A stretch of 61,044 nucleotides of DNA, taken from Bacteroidales bacterium. Its GTDB lineage: Bacteria; Bacteroidota; Bacteroidia; Bacteroidales; WCHB1-69. The stretch spans positions 1 through 61,044 of the forward strand of contig JAFZWE010000027.1 in the NCBI GenBank assembly GCA_017617445.1. The letters are read 5' to 3'. The stretch's first letter is position 1, and every line of letters starts with the position of its first letter. Made by a program: the position numbers and the translations under genes. Below are positions 54,301 to 61,043 of the stretch, in pieces. The notes beneath the pieces were generated by a model. The model made no database searches. It worked only from the letters and a program-made list of their open reading frames with translations, and was not told the DNA's origin.

Positions 54301-54470
54301 ATTCTGGAAAAAACTCCGTCAGCGGTTTGGATTTCGCTGGCTTGGAGTTCTCCCACTTGCACCTTCAGGGTGATTCCGTCGGAAGTGTTGCGCAAAATAC
54401 GGTGGCTCTGCGCGTGTATTTGGCATACAGCCAAAAGGAAACAGGTGATAAGGATTAATTTTTGTTTCAT
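48330..54470 (-). CDS. Lysine-gingipain-like C25 cysteine peptidase with adhesin-type repeats and T9SS tail
   Basis: A 2046-residue exported protein with a signal peptide (1-20) and a pro-region. The C25 catalytic domain spans roughly 230-600. The catalytic His is in YSAHCSS (His442) and the Cys in VGNCCQSNKF (Cys475). This spacing equals the His444-Cys477 pair of P. gingivalis Kgp, and the flanking WADPAFTTS and CFGEAI segments match Kgp closely. Then come six domains with xPGET/xPGER motifs, alternating with two cleaved-adhesin-like domains (about 927-1085 and 1327-1487; DWESGTFTQFEW, SGNAG, GTHTIKF). A T9SS sorting domain ends the protein (IRIYPNPASDNVNIVL to KIVKK). It is a predicted secreted, surface-attached peptidase. 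Confidence 0.94.
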   Translation of the reverse strand: MKQKLILITCFLLAVCQIHAQSHRILRNTSDGITLKVQVGELQASEIQTADGVFSRITLDGAAQGTENIGKPELPIIIKTIEIPVCGELHVTATAGNIRTLTAEEAGIGHDIYPTQPLYHKSYTGDRPFVKDEATYRTNAAYGMPLAIVNKAGIARDVCMADIVISPIQVNPVTKAVTIYEDITITVTYDDVDMAATRELKLKYGSSEFGRPAQLVNTIESAQLRDALSTRPVKMLIIANDIFNGQLDAFADWKRRKGFLVEIAYTGTIGTTTTAIKNYITTLFNNATDDNPAPTYVLLVGDQAQIPTYSGQSMNSHITDLYYFTILGNDDVPDCYWGRFSAQNTSQLTPQIDKTLKYEQLTMGSDLSYLDRCLLVAGNDGGSSGDYGYSHANPAMHYFEDNYSATFFTTTDSYYNPHASSDDATIRTKLSNGTGYANYSAHCSSAGWADPAFTTSHISSLNNTGKYGFLVGNCCQSNKFEESECFGEAIMRATNKGAVGYIGGTDYTYWDHDYYWAVGVRNGNLSTSCTNCNLTTYDANNLGAYDKMCHTHGEAFTNWNVTQGSINYAGNMAVHAKYGASNSYVKYYWEIYELMGDPSVMPWLGQPADMTIRIDNNAPVNNTYEALDGTTTFTVSTGAPYSYVALTRNLTLITAVLTDGNGNCTLTFPAMSAGETYELAASAQNYKTTFTTINAMAGEGARVTITDVAVTNNTQATAGAHLTLDVTIENRYPDAATNTRITAATTSSQITLTDLQEQVGTVNSGDVRTLNAAFALNVSTAIADGDIAPIEFTVSYLSNGNAETTTYTYNLELVDALLAYVSDSYTIVNGNNDNIIDPGETVNLTIIDENAGHATAQNVVSELSTYYPLTPIINGSINIGTMNPQGQCSSSFIINIDNSVPVGTMIPFYHHIYSTSNPALSRLDTIWLVVGSIDATEDWESGTFTQFEWVNTSNYPWTIVNDPNEAHGGSYYAKSGNAGQSNSQSDLELSINSMDGEISFYAKVASEPSYDFFYFYIDGTEQLSYSGGVQGTGSSWNQTYTDTCTWQRYSFPITAGTHTIKFSFTKDQSVNGGSDCAKVDNITWPSNSGEIAPEPEVLNDISHSVLITTGNGDADINPGETIDLTITTENMGPDPLLNLTSVLNTTSPYATITNANETISYIAPNSTANTIYHITIAPNTPDSTLITFTHVVSDGTISSLTYTAAINVYEVATPRLVKISDSYAITVGNNDNTIDPGETVVLTIVDENTGRADAPDVISQLSTYYTPAAVVNGTINVGTIVAGDQYASAFTINIGSDVPVGTIIPYVHHIFSTTDPNADRTDTIYLTVGSSEATEDWETGDFTQFEWTNNSQYPWTIVNDPNEAIGGNYYAKSGNAGRRNTQSELELTIDCTDGEISFYSKVAARANYGFFRFYIDGVQQYEVSNGVQSSGGWGGTYTDTCTWQYHAFPITAGTHTIKFAYVRNNSGQNTAYGSDCAKLDNITWPTSNGEIAPMPEGIVITAAGLNSNSNGYEGETAEFDVTIENNSGAAINDVTLTLSTISSALTLTDATETVATIAGGQVLDLASIFAGQIGTIADGTLINCTVTADYLLSGVPTQQTYTFSFTAHAGWVNDLSHSVDITVGNGDAEINPGETIEVTITTENPGLTAVSNVTSMLTSSSQYITITNPNQTVNSIASNNTVQTIFTVSIDANTPDNTAITFIHTADADIHGSDTYSFTIQVLEEARVALEDVNHGETVINGNADAEINPGETVRISVYTRNNGRANAHNAISTLTSDSPYAIIASPSQTIGTINGAASINSQFDVDIDADTPDSTVITFTHTMTADEDTSSIIFSIMVIENAGMVSFVDLNYSVSILSGNNDATINPGERVKVTVYSVNEGTRAATNVISSLTSTSVYVTIDQPVITFPTVVSGATITSQFEMTVDPSTPIVTLIPLTHQITDGEVTASSEIELTVTSGTGINEQEGGNIRIYPNPASDNVNIVLEDNMTATAANIYDSYGKLVLSRSIEGDNTQINIGELAPGIYIIRIMNGNQTTAIGKIVKK
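49990..51690 (-). repeat. Internal duplication in the C25 peptidase gene (period 1194 bp)
   Basis: The cleaved-adhesin-like domain plus the adjoining xPGET domain is present twice. The shared segment CCCAATCTTC starts at 51653 and 50459, an offset of exactly 1194 bp (398 codons). The protein copies share DWE-G-FTQFEW, PWTIVNDPNEA, YYAKSGNAG and CTWQ. Confidence 0.85.
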
Positions 54471-54493
54471 AAGGATATTGGATTAAAATATTT

Positions 54494-55900
54494 TTAATTA
54501 GGATGATAAAGTTCAATTAAATTCTGTACAACGGTCAGCTCTTCCAAGCTTGGGTGCAGGGAAAGGAACATTTTGTGATCCTCGTAGTTGATGAGCAGTG
54601 CAGTTTTCAGGTAGTTGTTGGCTTCGCTGATGTTTCCGATGAGGTAGTGCAGTGCGGCCAGCAGGTAGGGGAGGACGTGGGTGACCTCTTCGTCATCCAG
54701 ATATTCTTCCAGCAATTCAATGCCCATCTTGCAGAGTCTCTCATTGGCAGTGCAGTAGATGGTGAAGAATTTGAGAAAATCCTCCTTGTTTTTCAGCTGT
54801 TTGATAGTCAGTTGGAAAAGCTCTTTCATTTTGCTGATCTGTTCCTCTTCCTCATAGAAGGGGAGTACGTCAAACAGCAGGTCGAAGCTTTGCGGACTGA
54901 TAGAGAAGGATTTTTTGATGAATTCCTCTGCCTCTTCGGCTCGCCCGGTCTCTTTGAGAATGGTGATGATACCCATGATGGCATCAATGGTGTTGGGCTC
55001 CAGAAGCAGTGCCTGATGGTAGCATTCCAGCGCCTTGTCGTACTGGTTCATGGCGAAATAGCAGTCGCCCACGCCAGACATGGCATGGTAGTCCTGATCA
55101 TCCAGCCGGAGGGTTTCCTGATAGTACTTCAGCGCACGGGGATAGTCTTTCATCTCAAAATAGACGTTGCCGATGTTGAAGTATGCGGTGGAAGTCTCCT
55201 CGTCCAAGCTGATGGCATATTCGTATGCTTCAATGGCCTGTTCGTACTGCTTGGTCCAGCTGTAGGCGAGCCCGAGGGCAAACCAGCACCCTTTGCTTAA
55301 AGGGAAATCTTTGGTCAGCTGCTCAAAGAAAAGCACAGCTTCCTCGTAATGTTTGTCGTCTTCAAAGATGTAAGAAACGGTGAACATCTGTTCATCAATG
55401 AACTCGTCGTTCTCCAAGGCGAAGGAGATGTGATGGAGGGCGGCGCGGTAGTCGGTCTTTTTCACCAACTCGCCACCGAGCATGAAGTTGATTTCTGGGT
55501 CGTCCGGAGCCAGCCGGTAGGCCTTCTTCAGCAATGGGAGAGCGTCCTGCTCAGAGCCGGACATCTTGTAGAAAAACGCCTTCTCTAAATAGAACTCGGC
55601 AGTGGGTTCAAACTCGTGCTCAATGGCATCCAGCTCTCGTCCGGCCCTGCCGATCTCCAGCTCCATGATCAGTTTTTTCACTTTCAGGATACGGAAAATG
55701 CTGGAATGGGGATAAAGCCGGATCCCATGCTCCACCGCTTCCGTGGCGTAGGTGAAATCAAAGCGGGCAATCAGCTCTTCAATGATGATTTCCAAGTCGT
55801 CAGAATCAAAAAAACGACTCTCCCCAGCATCTGCCATGGCCTTGAAATCCTCCACCAATTCGTCGATTTCCTCTCTGTTCAGATCGTCGTCTTCTTCCAT
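54494..55900 (-). CDS. Cytosolic acidic TPR protein
   Basis: A 468-residue protein without a signal peptide, starting with an acidic tail (MEEDDDLNREEIDELVEDF). It has at least eight consecutive TPR motifs (for example YFNIGNVYFEMKDYPRALKYY and CYFAMNQYDKALECYHQALLL). Such proteins are scaffolds for protein complexes. It begins a run of minus-strand genes: the C25 peptidase gene follows 23 bp later, so they are probably co-transcribed from the -7 box at 55926. A role in export or regulation of the peptidase is possible but unproven. Confidence 0.88.
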   Translation of the reverse strand: MEEDDDLNREEIDELVEDFKAMADAGESRFFDSDDLEIIIEELIARFDFTYATEAVEHGIRLYPHSSIFRILKVKKLIMELEIGRAGRELDAIEHEFEPTAEFYLEKAFFYKMSGSEQDALPLLKKAYRLAPDDPEINFMLGGELVKKTDYRAALHHISFALENDEFIDEQMFTVSYIFEDDKHYEEAVLFFEQLTKDFPLSKGCWFALGLAYSWTKQYEQAIEAYEYAISLDEETSTAYFNIGNVYFEMKDYPRALKYYQETLRLDDQDYHAMSGVGDCYFAMNQYDKALECYHQALLLEPNTIDAIMGIITILKETGRAEEAEEFIKKSFSISPQSFDLLFDVLPFYEEEEQISKMKELFQLTIKQLKNKEDFLKFFTIYCTANERLCKMGIELLEEYLDDEEVTHVLPYLLAALHYLIGNISEANNYLKTALLINYEDHKMFLSLHPSLEELTVVQNLIELYHPN

Positions 55901-55925
55901 TTTCCGATTATCTCTTTAAAGCGTG

Positions 55926-55933
55926 CAAAGGTA
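55926..55933 (-). promoter_or_regulatory. Bacteroidetes -7 element for the TPR/C25 peptidase operon
   Basis: TACCTTTG on the minus strand, matching TAnnTTTG, 25 bp upstream of the TPR start. Confidence 0.6.
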
Positions 55934-55995
55934 TAAAAAAATAGGGTATGTTTTTTATTTTTATTGTTAAAAATGCAGAAAAAGCCTTGAGGGGT

Positions 55996-56946
55996 TTATT
56001 CTTCCGGTAACGCCTTGAACCCCAGTCCCATAATTTCGCTGCTTTCAATCACATTGACAAAGGCATCAGGATCCAGGCGACGGAGATTGGATTTTAATTT
56101 CACCAAATCCGCACGCTCCAGCGTGACATAGATCATCTTTCGTTCCACACCTTGGTAGAGACCGGCTCCGGCGAAAACCGTTCCGCCGCGTTCCAAATCG
56201 TTGATGATGAAGTCTCGCACCTCATCAATGTGGTCCGTCACAATGAAGGCGGTCTTGTAAGATTTGATGCCATCTACCACTAAGTCAATAACTTTGCTTT
56301 CCACGACAATCAGGATGATGGAGTAAATGGGCAGCCGGATGTCGCCAAAGGCGAGGAGAGTGGTGAGCGTGATGATGGAGTCCACGACCAACACGAGCGT
56401 GCCGAGTGATATCTTGGTGTATTTGTGCGCAATCATGCAGATGATGTCACTGCCGCCGGAGGTGGAGCCGGAACGGAACACCATTCCGATGGCCAACCCG
56501 TAGATGACCCCCGCCACCACTGTGTTCAAAAAGTAGTCGGGCTGGAAGAAGAGATGGTCGCTGTGCGGGATCTGCACAAGGTTGTGCGCCGATTGCTGGA
56601 GAAACTCCCCGTCGTGGATGACAGGATTGTAACCCCAGAAAGACTCCAATATCCAGGTGAAGGCGAAGATGAAGATGGTGGAGATGACGGTTTTCACCCC
56701 GAATTTCGGACCGAGAATCCAGGTTCCGATGAGCAAAAGCGGGATGTCCATGCAGATGGCGTAAAAACTGATACGCCAGGGCCAGAGTGTGTTGAAGACG
56801 TTGGCCAGACCGTAGGTGCCTCCCGGCGCCAGCAGGTAGGGGTTCACAAACATGACATCTCCCACGGCAAAGAGAAAACTTCCGGCAATTAATAGGAAAT
56901 AGGAAAAAATGATTTCTGAAGGCTTCTTTTTAATTTTCTGATTCAT
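55996..56946 (-). CDS. YitT-family membrane protein with a C-terminal DUF2179 domain
   Basis: A 316-residue inner-membrane protein with about five hydrophobic segments (FLLIAGSFLFAVGDVMFVN, LLLIGTWILGPKFGVKTVIST and others). The motifs APGGTYGLANV and FRSGSTSGGSDIICMIAH are conserved in the YitT/YczE group. The C-terminal cytoplasmic domain (from about 225; TAFIVTDHIDEVRDFII, GAGLYQGVERKMIYV) is DUF2179. Its molecular function is not established. It is a single gene with a -7 box at 56998. Confidence 0.93.
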   Translation of the reverse strand: MNQKIKKKPSEIIFSYFLLIAGSFLFAVGDVMFVNPYLLAPGGTYGLANVFNTLWPWRISFYAICMDIPLLLIGTWILGPKFGVKTVISTIFIFAFTWILESFWGYNPVIHDGEFLQQSAHNLVQIPHSDHLFFQPDYFLNTVVAGVIYGLAIGMVFRSGSTSGGSDIICMIAHKYTKISLGTLVLVVDSIITLTTLLAFGDIRLPIYSIILIVVESKVIDLVVDGIKSYKTAFIVTDHIDEVRDFIINDLERGGTVFAGAGLYQGVERKMIYVTLERADLVKLKSNLRRLDPDAFVNVIESSEIMGLGFKALPEE

Positions 56947-56997
56947 AAATATTTATTGTTGTTTTTTATGATTTGATTTTTCTATTGGAAAAGGATG

Positions 56998-57005
56998 CAA
57001 AAATA
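56998..57005 (-). promoter_or_regulatory. Bacteroidetes -7 element for the YitT-family gene
   Basis: TATTTTTG on the minus strand, 51 bp upstream of the ATG at 56946. Confidence 0.5.
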
Positions 57006-57053
57006 AAAAATTGTGCGGCATGGCAGTGTCACGTTTTTTCAAAATTTATCCAC

Positions 57054-57087
57054 AAAAAAATGAGGGCGCGGAATCCCGCACCCTCAT
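57054..57087 (-). terminator. Terminator of the five-gene operon
   Basis: A stem of about 12 bp with one G-T pair (arms starting ATGAGGG at 57060 and ending CCCTCAT at 57087), followed on the minus strand by seven T. It lies 24 bp after the stop of the 66-aa gene. Confidence 0.88.
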
Positions 57088-57111
57088 TCAAAAAGTTGAT
57101 GACCTTTGTTT

Positions 57112-57312
57112 TTAGTTGTTTTTGATATTTCCGGTATGTGTCAAATCGTATGTCTTGGCCGGACGACGCAAGAACGATACAAACCAACGTACCGGCAGTA
57201 CCACCAGAAGCTGCAATGCGTCACGCAAAATGGCCAGAGTGACGGGGCCGAAGTAAATGCAGTACAATGCAGTCAAGAGTTCAATTAAACCAAAGAAAAA
57301 ATCATGTTCCAT
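57112..57312 (-). CDS. Small membrane protein of 66 residues, unknown function
   Basis: A short protein with a hydrophobic first half (FFFGLIELLTALYCIYFGPVT) and a second hydrophobic patch, then a basic C-terminus (FVSFLRRPAKTY). Its reality is supported by position: 34 bp after the stop of the 373-aa gene on the same strand and 24 bp before a strong terminator. No family is recognised. Length and hydrophobicity suggest one or two membrane helices. Confidence 0.6.
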   Translation of the reverse strand: MEHDFFFGLIELLTALYCIYFGPVTLAILRDALQLLVVLPVRWFVSFLRRPAKTYDLTHTGNIKNN

Positions 57313-57346
57313 GATATCGATGGCTTTCCCTATGGTTGAGAATCCC

Positions 57347-58468
57347 CTACAGCCACTTCAATGCCACATAGATGCAAATTGCACTCAGTGCGATGGATGT
57401 GATGAACAGCCAGATTTTGCTTTTTTTGGAAAGATTCGTCCCCAAATATTCAAATTCCTTGACCTCTCTGCGCTTCCATTTGTCAAGCTGTCCGGGAAGC
57501 CAGTGCGCGAATTTGATGAGGTCGTATGAGGTGTTTTGGAGAAAATAGCCTTGGATTACAACGTGCAGCGTGGGGTCGTCCATCCAGCTGAACGCTTCGC
57601 TCCATTTGACGGTCCGCTCGTCCACGCCGATGCAGACGATGAGCTCATTCTTGTTGCCTCCATGCCAGTGGGAACGCTGGATTTCGGCCGTCTCCACACC
57701 GTATTTTTTAGCGTCGAAAACAAGGACAAAAACATGGATCTCTTTCTCTTTTCCCCAGAAGGCGTTCACATGTTGAAACAGTACTTGGATGTCATCTTGC
57801 GGAGCTTGGGCTTTGCATTCATATTGATGGCGGATATCGGGCTGGAAGCACACCACATTCTGTTCGCCATCCACAATGGGCGGATATTCAAATAGTTCAT
57901 ACTTTTGGACTTCCTCCTTGGAGATGTCGCGAAACTTAAAAATTGAATTGGAGTTCAGTATCGGATTATAGTAGCCTTGCTTGAATGTTGCGGTGGTGGT
58001 ATCCCATTCATTCCCGTTCCAGTGGCAGCGTTGGCCTCCGCCGCCACTCACGCAGTTGGTATGATAAGTTTGGAAGAATTCAAGGTCCGTTCCAAACCGT
58101 TGGCACATGAAATAAAAATATTCTCGGGAAATGGCTTTTATGTGGCCTGAGTTGTAGCACTCTTGCCAGTGTTCGGGATGGGTGACGTATTCGTAGTAAG
58201 TGATGGCGTGCGAATTTCCCTTGCTGTCGCGTTCATACCTTGTCCGTCTCACCTCTTCCACCCATTCGTTGTAGTGTTCCACGCAGGTCACATAGCCGCT
58301 GACATACTCTTTGTCTGTGTTTTTCTTGAAAATAGAGTGGAGCAAGAACATCAGCCCTTCCGTGCCGCCAAGCAGGAGCAAATACACCCACCACAAGTCG
58401 AAGTTGGGGGCTGCGACAAACAAGGCAAGCACGACGAATGCCGGCAGGATGAGAGAGACAATGCGCAT
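57347..58468 (-). CDS. Membrane-anchored protein of unknown function
   Basis: A 373-residue protein with two N-terminal hydrophobic segments (LILPAFVVLALFVAA and WVYLLLLGGTEGLMFLL) and one C-terminal span (IWLFITSIALSAICIYVALKW). A large domain of about 270 residues between them is rich in aromatic residues and His/Cys (QTYHTNCVSGGGGQRCHWNG). Both ends are therefore in the membrane. I recognise no family. It starts 2 bp after the stop of the 174-aa gene and precedes the small membrane gene, so all are in one transcript. Confidence 0.75.
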   Translation of the reverse strand: MRIVSLILPAFVVLALFVAAPNFDLWWVYLLLLGGTEGLMFLLHSIFKKNTDKEYVSGYVTCVEHYNEWVEEVRRTRYERDSKGNSHAITYYEYVTHPEHWQECYNSGHIKAISREYFYFMCQRFGTDLEFFQTYHTNCVSGGGGQRCHWNGNEWDTTTATFKQGYYNPILNSNSIFKFRDISKEEVQKYELFEYPPIVDGEQNVVCFQPDIRHQYECKAQAPQDDIQVLFQHVNAFWGKEKEIHVFVLVFDAKKYGVETAEIQRSHWHGGNKNELIVCIGVDERTVKWSEAFSWMDDPTLHVVIQGYFLQNTSYDLIKFAHWLPGQLDKWKRREVKEFEYLGTNLSKKSKIWLFITSIALSAICIYVALKWL

Positions 58469-58470
58469 GT

Positions 58471-58995
58471 TTAGAGGCTTATATCGTCGTCAATGCGGGT
58501 TTCCATAACGGTTTTTGTATTGGTGGATGAAATCACTTCATAGTCAATTTTGGTCTTGTTGGAGATGAAGAACTTGGCGGGCAGCGATTCAATGAGTGTC
58601 TCGCGTTCGCGGAGGATGTCGAGCATGCGTTGCTGGGCATTGCTGAAGATGGTGCGCTGCACCTCGATGGCTTGGCTCAAATCGCGATACAGGGAGGTGT
58701 CAAAATCAGGATTCTGCTCCTTGATCCATTTCATCATGCCGCCCTGGTCGTTGGCATAGCGTCCGCGGATGAGGTCGGGGTAGATTTTTTCAAAAGCGTC
58801 TTTGTATTTTTCGCTCACTTGTGCTTTCTGCTTGATGATTTTCCACATGGTGTCGTGGACGCTTTCAATCTTTCCCTTTTGGGCCTCGCTCTCTTTGCGG
58901 AGGGCGATTTCTTTGTTGTTGTACGAAAAATACATTCCAATCAGCAACACAACCAGTGCGCCGATCACGATGAAAACGATAGCAGTTGTACTCAT
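58471..58995 (-). CDS. Single-pass membrane protein with a coiled-coil domain, LemA-like
   Basis: A 174-residue protein with one N-terminal membrane helix (AIVFIVIGALVVLLIGMYF). A helical region follows with a conserved-looking core (DTMWKIIKQKAQVSEKYKDAF, GRYANDQGGMMKWI, NPDFDTSLYRDLSQAIEVQR). The layout, one helix and then a helical bundle, resembles LemA-like proteins, but the match is loose. It lies between the 82-aa ORF and the 373-aa gene with gaps of 11 and 2 bp. Confidence 0.7.
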   Translation of the reverse strand: MSTTAIVFIVIGALVVLLIGMYFSYNNKEIALRKESEAQKGKIESVHDTMWKIIKQKAQVSEKYKDAFEKIYPDLIRGRYANDQGGMMKWIKEQNPDFDTSLYRDLSQAIEVQRTIFSNAQQRMLDILRERETLIESLPAKFFISNKTKIDYEVISSTNTKTVMETRIDDDISL

Positions 58996-59006
58996 GGTTC
59001 GTCTGT

Positions 59007-59255
59007 TTAATTTGTTTTTTGTTTATGATTGTCTCTTTTGTCAAGCATGAAATCGGAGATGTGAAATACCATTTTGAAAGAACGGCGTTGCCCGACAGTT
59101 TGCTCCGGCGGTATCATTTTCGACTCCCATTCCAGTGCTTTCATTGCAGGTCCACCACCCCCTCCTTCCATCAACAATGAAGTGGTAAAGCAAACAGGAG
59201 AAGGGACGGTGTGGCCAAAACCGCAAAGGGTGTTTGTTGATGGTTTAGTTTTCAT
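59007..59255 (-). CDS. Small hypothetical protein of 82 residues
   Basis: An ORF whose ATG overlaps the end of the upstream secreted-protein gene by 11 bp and whose stop lies 11 bp before the LemA-like gene. The protein is glycine-rich in the middle (MEGGGGGPAMKALEW) and has no signal peptide. The tight packing on both sides argues for a real gene. The unusual composition leaves open that it is chance sequence between two genes. Confidence 0.45.
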   Translation of the reverse strand: MKTKPSTNTLCGFGHTVPSPVCFTTSLLMEGGGGGPAMKALEWESKMIPPEQTVGQRRSFKMVFHISDFMLDKRDNHKQKTN

Positions 59256-59709
59256 CAGAATTAGCGTCTCTGATGATTTCTACGAGTTCCGTCGCGGTAA
59301 CAGTGATGGTGTGGCTCTTGTGGCTTTTCATGCTTAAAAAGCAGTATTGAAGATTGCGGTTGTTCATGGCACATCCTGTGATGAGATCTTTCGTCTCTTC
59401 TTGCTTCAATAGTTCGTATGAAAGGAGTAACTTTACCAAAGTGGAGATACCGTCTTTGTCTTTTTTCAGGTTGGCAATAGTGAAACCGTCATCTTTCGGA
59501 TTTTCTGTCAGGAGGAAGGTGATGATGACATTGTTGTCTTCCATTTTTACAGAGAGAACATCCATGTCTCCGTTTCCTGTCGGGCAGTCGGCATTGAGTG
59601 TGTTGACAAATTCTCTTAATTCGCTTAAAGTCTGTGCTTTTGTCTGTGTGGGGAAGGTACTTAACAAGGCGATGGCCAAAGCCACAACAAAAAGGAATGC
59701 TTTTTTCAT
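59245..59709 (-). CDS. Small secreted protein of unknown function
   Basis: A 154-residue exported protein (signal peptide ending TQTKAQ) with an alternating beta/alpha pattern (VLSVKMEDNNVIITFLL; LVKLLLSYELLKQEETKDLITGC). I recognise no family. It is the first gene of the five-gene operon and carries the -7 box at 59750, about 40 bp upstream. Confidence 0.75.
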   Translation of the reverse strand: MKKAFLFVVALAIALLSTFPTQTKAQTLSELREFVNTLNADCPTGNGDMDVLSVKMEDNNVIITFLLTENPKDDGFTIANLKKDKDGISTLVKLLLSYELLKQEETKDLITGCAMNNRNLQYCFLSMKSHKSHTITVTATELVEIIRDANSDEN

Positions 59710-59749
59710 AATTTAAATTTTTATGATGAATATTTTAAATTTTCCGCTG

Positions 59750-59757
59750 CAAAAATA
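59750..59757 (-). promoter_or_regulatory. Bacteroidetes -7 element for the five-gene operon
   Basis: TATTTTTG on the minus strand, 40 bp upstream of the ATG at 59709. Confidence 0.6.
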
Positions 59758-59856
59758 ATTAAAAAAACAAAATATAAATCTAAAATTTGATTCTGTGAAA
59801 TTCCATCATCTTTTGTCACATCTATTTTCACTCCTGGAAAAGTGTTCACAAAGCGG

Positions 59857-60762
59857 ATGTCAAAATCGGAGAAGGAGTCCAGCCCAGATGATCTTCACGT
59901 AGTATCTGGTCTGTCGGTGGATGTTCCGATTGCTGGATCAAAGGTCTTGATGGATTCTGTCATGGAATTCCTTAATCGTGAAATGTATGACTTTTTCGAA
60001 AGGTGGGAGGAAGATTCCCGTCATTTTCCGTATGGGGAGGTGCGGTCAAACGATGCCGTTCGCTTTGTGCAAAGCTATGCAAGTCGCTATGCCCCATTTA
60101 TTACGTTGGAAAATGATTGGTCCTGGGAGTATGATATGGTGATTGTACTTGTTTCGCAGACCGACTCATTCGTCACCTATGGAGTCGAAAACAGAAGGTT
60201 TGAGGCTCACTGCCATGAATCATTCAGTTTTTTTACCTTTAGCAAGATGGATGGGCATCTTGTCAAGGAAGTCATTAACCCGAAGGACAATACATTGTAC
60301 ATTCCTCTCCCTGAGAATGTTATGATGGGACACCACGTTTGTGCAGACAGGTACAGTGTGTGCCAGTTTGACGGGAACCATTTCAAGTATGTGCGTGATG
60401 ATGGCGGTTTCTGGCTGCATCCGAGTGTGCGCCAGTTTGAGCGGATGCTTTTGTATGGCCAGGCAGACCCGTACTTGATCAGTGTGGATGAGATGAGAAT
60501 ATATGATTGCAGGGTGGAAGGACAGTATGAAGCAGAAAAGCGCGACTCCCATTGGTACCGCTATGCCGCATGGAAGGATTGCGATGATATGCAGAAAAAA
60601 CCGAGTCTGGTTATTGAGAACGGCATATATAAAGACGGGGACTATATTTTTGAAAACGAGGGATATACCTATGTCGTTAAGAAGAATTCGCTGTGCATTT
60701 ATAGAGGCAATAAGCAACTGTCCAGTATGGAATTAGAAAAATACGTGGAATACACGGACTAA
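59857..60762 (+). CDS. Unknown protein, possibly with a DUF3298-like domain
   Basis: A 301-residue protein without a signal peptide at the ATG used here. An in-frame GTG lies 15 bp upstream (59842). The segment VSQTDSFVTYGVENRRFEAHCHESFSFF followed by MDGHLVKEVINP recalls the DUF3298 fold found in RsiV-like and PdaC-like exported proteins. Those normally have a signal or membrane segment, so the visible N-terminus may be truncated or the family call wrong. It is transcribed away from the five-gene operon. Function is unknown. Confidence 0.65.
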   Translation: MSKSEKESSPDDLHVVSGLSVDVPIAGSKVLMDSVMEFLNREMYDFFERWEEDSRHFPYGEVRSNDAVRFVQSYASRYAPFITLENDWSWEYDMVIVLVSQTDSFVTYGVENRRFEAHCHESFSFFTFSKMDGHLVKEVINPKDNTLYIPLPENVMMGHHVCADRYSVCQFDGNHFKYVRDDGGFWLHPSVRQFERMLLYGQADPYLISVDEMRIYDCRVEGQYEAEKRDSHWYRYAAWKDCDDMQKKPSLVIENGIYKDGDYIFENEGYTYVVKKNSLCIYRGNKQLSSMELEKYVEYTD

Positions 60763-60769
60763 AGGGGGG

Positions 60770-60785
60770 GAAGACACGTGTCTTC
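60770..60785. repeat. Perfect 16-bp palindrome
   Basis: GAAGACACGTGTCTTC follows 7 bp after the stop of the DUF3298-like gene. No long T-run follows on either strand, so it is a weak terminator candidate at best, or a protein-binding site. Confidence 0.4.
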
Positions 60786-60899
60786 TCTCCTAATCTGTGT
60801 TTTTTCTGGAAATCATAAAAATACGTTGGCATATCGCCATAATTTTCACATTTTTTTATCTTTGCCGCCAGAAAAAATCTTTATTAATATCAATTTATT

Positions 60900-61043
60900 T
60901 TATTCAGTATCTTTTAACAGATTGAGCCAGTAAAGAGTCTCACTGGCCTCTTTCAAGGCTATATTCATCTTGCTGATGAAATCCGCCTTTGATTGGGCGT
61001 GGATGCTTTCAGCGACCAACGCACCGACAGCCGTTCCACTCCG
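60900..61043 (-). CDS. Four-helix-bundle protein (23S rRNA intervening-sequence type), partial
   Basis: The last 48 codons of a minus-strand gene running off the right edge. The visible protein (RSGTAVGALVAESIHAQSK, then ADFISKMNIALKEASETLYW) is a clear match to the C-terminal half of the small four-helix-bundle family found in 23S rRNA intervening sequences and widely in Bacteroidetes. Those proteins are about 115-130 aa, so more than half is outside the window. Role unknown; possibly nucleic-acid associated. Confidence 0.85.
   Translation of the reverse strand, partial: RSGTAVGALVAESIHAQSKADFISKMNIALKEASETLYWLNLLKDTE

Noticed and set aside
60857-60864. TATCTTTG on the plus strand near the right edge
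   Set aside because: It matches the -7 consensus but points into the antisense of the four-helix-bundle gene with no ORF after it; it could serve something beyond the window, so it is not called.
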